Shown: positions 62,000 through 64,000 of the stretch, piece after piece
Layout: each line of letters opens with the position of its first letter
Position numbering within the stretch: position 1 is the first letter of the stretch
NCBI GenBank assembly: GCA_016124735.1
Contig: WGMZ01000007.1
Span: 62,001-126,000, forward strand
DNA: 64,000 nucleotides
Direction of reading: 5' to 3'
From: Bacteroidota bacterium
GTDB taxonomy: Bacteria > Bacteroidota > Bacteroidia > UBA8524
Made by a program: the position numbers and the translations under genes
The notes under the pieces: model-generated
Databases searched by the model: none
Told to the model about the DNA's origin: nothing
Seen by the model: the letters and a program-made list of their open reading frames with translations, nothing else

Positions 62000-63913
62000 T
62001 CAATCCTCTTGAACAGGTTTTTTGGTCGAGGAGATGGCATGCCGGTATGCTTCAGCTCCACCAACAAGAGGAAGAGTGAGCTGGCAACCAGAAAGGTCAA
62101 TTATAAGTTGTGTTCCTGGCTCTGGTCTTAAGGTAAACTCATTGTCGCTGGAGAAAATCATCAATCCAATGCGCTGTCCCTTCCTGATAACCTGATCATC
62201 CGGCATTAGATTGAAAGTTACATCATAAAACTTGCCTGGAACCAAAGGCTCGCCCTGGTTTATAGATAGATGATTTTGCGGATCTGCCCAGGCTCTGGTG
62301 ATGAGATTGTCGTAAATACGACTACCTTTTTCATCTTCCCAGGGAAGTGAAACTAGCCATACCGATAAATTCGCTGCGGGTTTACTGGAAGACAGGCGGA
62401 TTCTTACCTGAGCAGTTCCGGATAGATGCAGGTCCTGTTTCAAAATAGGGGTGGTATACAAAAGCCGGTATGCCGAATTTTCCTTCTCCGGCATGTTTTT
62501 GCCTTTCACACGGAAATCATCTTCAAGTGTATCCAAACTAATTCCATGTTCAGTCGAAAAATCAAGGGTGCCCTGGTTATTGGCCTCCGGAAGCAGGTAC
62601 AGGTTCACATTAGCAGCATCGGGGTTTGGATAGGCCAGGTAAGGAGTTGAGACCCACTCCCGTTCTCTAACAATCCGCACAGGGGGGTCTTTCTCTACTC
62701 CATTTTCTATTCCATGAAGGTAGCGGGTAAACCAACGGTTTGCCATAGATAAGGGTGGATTTCCTCCATGCGCACCCTGATGCATGTAAAGCTGAACAGG
62801 CAATCCTTTTTCTTTGGCTGCCTGATAAAAACGAATGCTCTGGTCGGTCATTACATTCCAGTCGTTAAATGCATATGCCATCAACATGGCTGCCTTCATC
62901 GTGTCAATACGCCTGAGATAATCCCTGGAGGACCAAAAATCATTGTAGTCTCCTGTGATACGGTCTTCATTTTTCACCAGGATACTGTCTCGAACCAGCC
63001 GATTGATTAGTTTTCTTTTGGATTTATCGCCCGTATTGATAAAGTCATAGAGCACATCCACATCTTCTCCAAGGTAGCCACCCGGAGAGCGAACCAATCC
63101 ATTGGAACGGTAATAATGATAGAAGGAACTCACCGGAGCAACCGGAATGATTGCTTCCAGACCTTGTACGCCAGTGGTGGCCGCTGCCAGGCATAATGTA
63201 CCATCGTAGGATGTGCCGGTCATTCCTACCTTTCCGCTGCTCCAAAAGGCTTTAACCTCTTCAGAACCTTTTCGTGTTTTGTACGCTTTTGCTCTGCCAC
63301 ATAACCAATCAATAACTGCCTTCGGAGCCAATGATTCATTTTCCCCTCCAATAGTTGGTGCCCCATCGGATAAACCTGTGCCAGGAGAAGAAGAATAAAC
63401 TGTAATGTAGCCACGGCGAACCCATGTATTGTCTGTTTCATTTGCAATGAAAGGTCGCTTGGTACGTGTATTAAAATGAGAATGCTTGTGAGGTTTTGGT
63501 GTATCTCCTAATTCCTGCCTCACATCCCAGTTCATGTTTTTCCCTGTCAAACCTAGCATTGGCCATATTTTGAGACCATAATACGGACTGCTGGTATAGA
63601 TAACAGGCAATTTCAAATTGCCTGAATCCGTTTGATACGGCCGGGTAATGAATACGTGCATGCGGTCTGGCTTCCCATCATAATCAGAATCGAACGTTGT
63701 TTCAACCCAAACCTCTTCTTTGATCCACTCAGAAGGATTATTGAATTCAGGAACGGGTTGCGCTTCACCGTTTTTGAAGATCAGGCTCGGAGGTATAGAT
63801 GTTTGCGCTTCCGATTTGGTGCTGCTAAGTAAAAGCAGTAAAGAAAGGCAACTCAACACCAGATTCATGTTGTTAAATAAGTTCAAATCATTCTGGATCT
63901 TCAGTTTTTTCAT
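62000..63913 (-). CDS. secreted S15-type CocE/NonD or Xaa-Pro dipeptidyl-peptidase-like hydrolase
   Basis: 637 residues. A basic start (MKKLKIQN) and hydrophobic core (about 17-33) end at SEAQ, giving a signal peptide; an internal ATG 45 bases later lacks the basic region, so the longer start is kept. The nucleophile lies in GMTGTSYDGTL (Ser near residue 235), and PVIYTSSPYYG and the C-terminal jelly-roll (LSGTAQVRIRLSSS, GQRIGLMIFSSD) fit S15/CocE enzymes, which cleave X-Pro dipeptides or esters. The substrate is unknown. No partner gene is adjacent in the window. Confidence 0.88.
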   Translation of the reverse strand: MKKLKIQNDLNLFNNMNLVLSCLSLLLLLSSTKSEAQTSIPPSLIFKNGEAQPVPEFNNPSEWIKEEVWVETTFDSDYDGKPDRMHVFITRPYQTDSGNLKLPVIYTSSPYYGLKIWPMLGLTGKNMNWDVRQELGDTPKPHKHSHFNTRTKRPFIANETDNTWVRRGYITVYSSSPGTGLSDGAPTIGGENESLAPKAVIDWLCGRAKAYKTRKGSEEVKAFWSSGKVGMTGTSYDGTLCLAAATTGVQGLEAIIPVAPVSSFYHYYRSNGLVRSPGGYLGEDVDVLYDFINTGDKSKRKLINRLVRDSILVKNEDRITGDYNDFWSSRDYLRRIDTMKAAMLMAYAFNDWNVMTDQSIRFYQAAKEKGLPVQLYMHQGAHGGNPPLSMANRWFTRYLHGIENGVEKDPPVRIVREREWVSTPYLAYPNPDAANVNLYLLPEANNQGTLDFSTEHGISLDTLEDDFRVKGKNMPEKENSAYRLLYTTPILKQDLHLSGTAQVRIRLSSSKPAANLSVWLVSLPWEDEKGSRIYDNLITRAWADPQNHLSINQGEPLVPGKFYDVTFNLMPDDQVIRKGQRIGLMIFSSDNEFTLRPEPGTQLIIDLSGCQLTLPLVGGAEAYRHAISSTKKPVQED

Positions 63914-64000
63914 AGTTCACTGGAATAGATAAAATGATAGTTCGAATTTAATCAGTCTGAATTGATAAAGTTGGTTTATTAAGAGGAGACACATGAAGGA

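Noticed and set aside
63983-64000. Possible gene start at the right edge (AGGAG-like sequence, ATG at 63993)
   Set aside because: Only two to three codons are visible, so it cannot be tested within the window.

Overview
The window looks like a chromosomal segment of a Bacteroidota bacterium (class-level placement not attempted). Supporting features are three proteins ending in type IX secretion sorting domains, a PorZ-like T9SS component, a DnaE carrying its own N-terminal exonuclease domain, a DksA/TraR protein without zinc cysteines, and a promoter of the Bacteroidota form TTTG-N19-TAnnTTTG in front of the only tRNA gene. The composition is even and moderately AT-rich. No insertion sequence, prophage, CRISPR array or rRNA was found.

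Layout. 1-6.8 kb: tail of an upstream gene, a large T9SS-exported propeller/PKD protein, and an AsmA-type protein with a heptad/11-mer-like tail. 6.9-12.6 kb: a degenerate UbiA-like membrane protein; a membrane-anchored coiled-coil protein followed closely by a beta-CASP RNase-like hydrolase and a queuosine-precursor transporter; then queA facing the transporter and a Spy-like periplasmic protein. 12.7-22.2 kb: a T9SS-exported protein with one CxxCH motif, dnaE, a CPBP-type membrane protein, a striking 8-bp-period repeat, and miaB. 22.2-28.5 kb: envelope proteins of unknown role, then pirin, YceI, YciI-like and DoxX genes, then a GT87-type mannosyltransferase-like protein coupled to an RmlD-like reductase.

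28.6-38.6 kb is the most unusual part. A three-gene module occurs twice in tandem: a lipoprotein with a transglutaminase core, a secreted DUF3857-type protein whose own transglutaminase-like region lacks the catalytic cysteine, and a small exported beta-rich protein of no recognised family. The second copy of the lipoprotein gene carries an in-frame amber stop at codon 604.

38.6-53 kb: an alpha/beta hydrolase and a phosphoribosyltransferase; an NSS-family transporter with its MetS-type small subunit and two further tiny membrane proteins absent from standard long-ORF calls; a likely operon RND transporter-ileS-dksA-lspA; porZ-recO; and tRNA-Leu(CAG). 53-64 kb: CoA-binding protein and ferritin, a DUF3109 cysteine-rich protein, pbpC, lysA, a DEDDh-exonuclease/GIY-YIG fusion, a cytosine deaminase resembling the yeast enzyme, several small membrane proteins, a truncated RibD-like gene and an S15-family peptidase/hydrolase.

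Themes: cell-envelope building and export (T9SS clients, PorZ, LspA, PBP1C, AsmA, RND), tRNA modification (QueA, queuosine-precursor uptake, MiaB) and translation (IleS, tRNA-Leu), plus the duplicated envelope module of unknown function.
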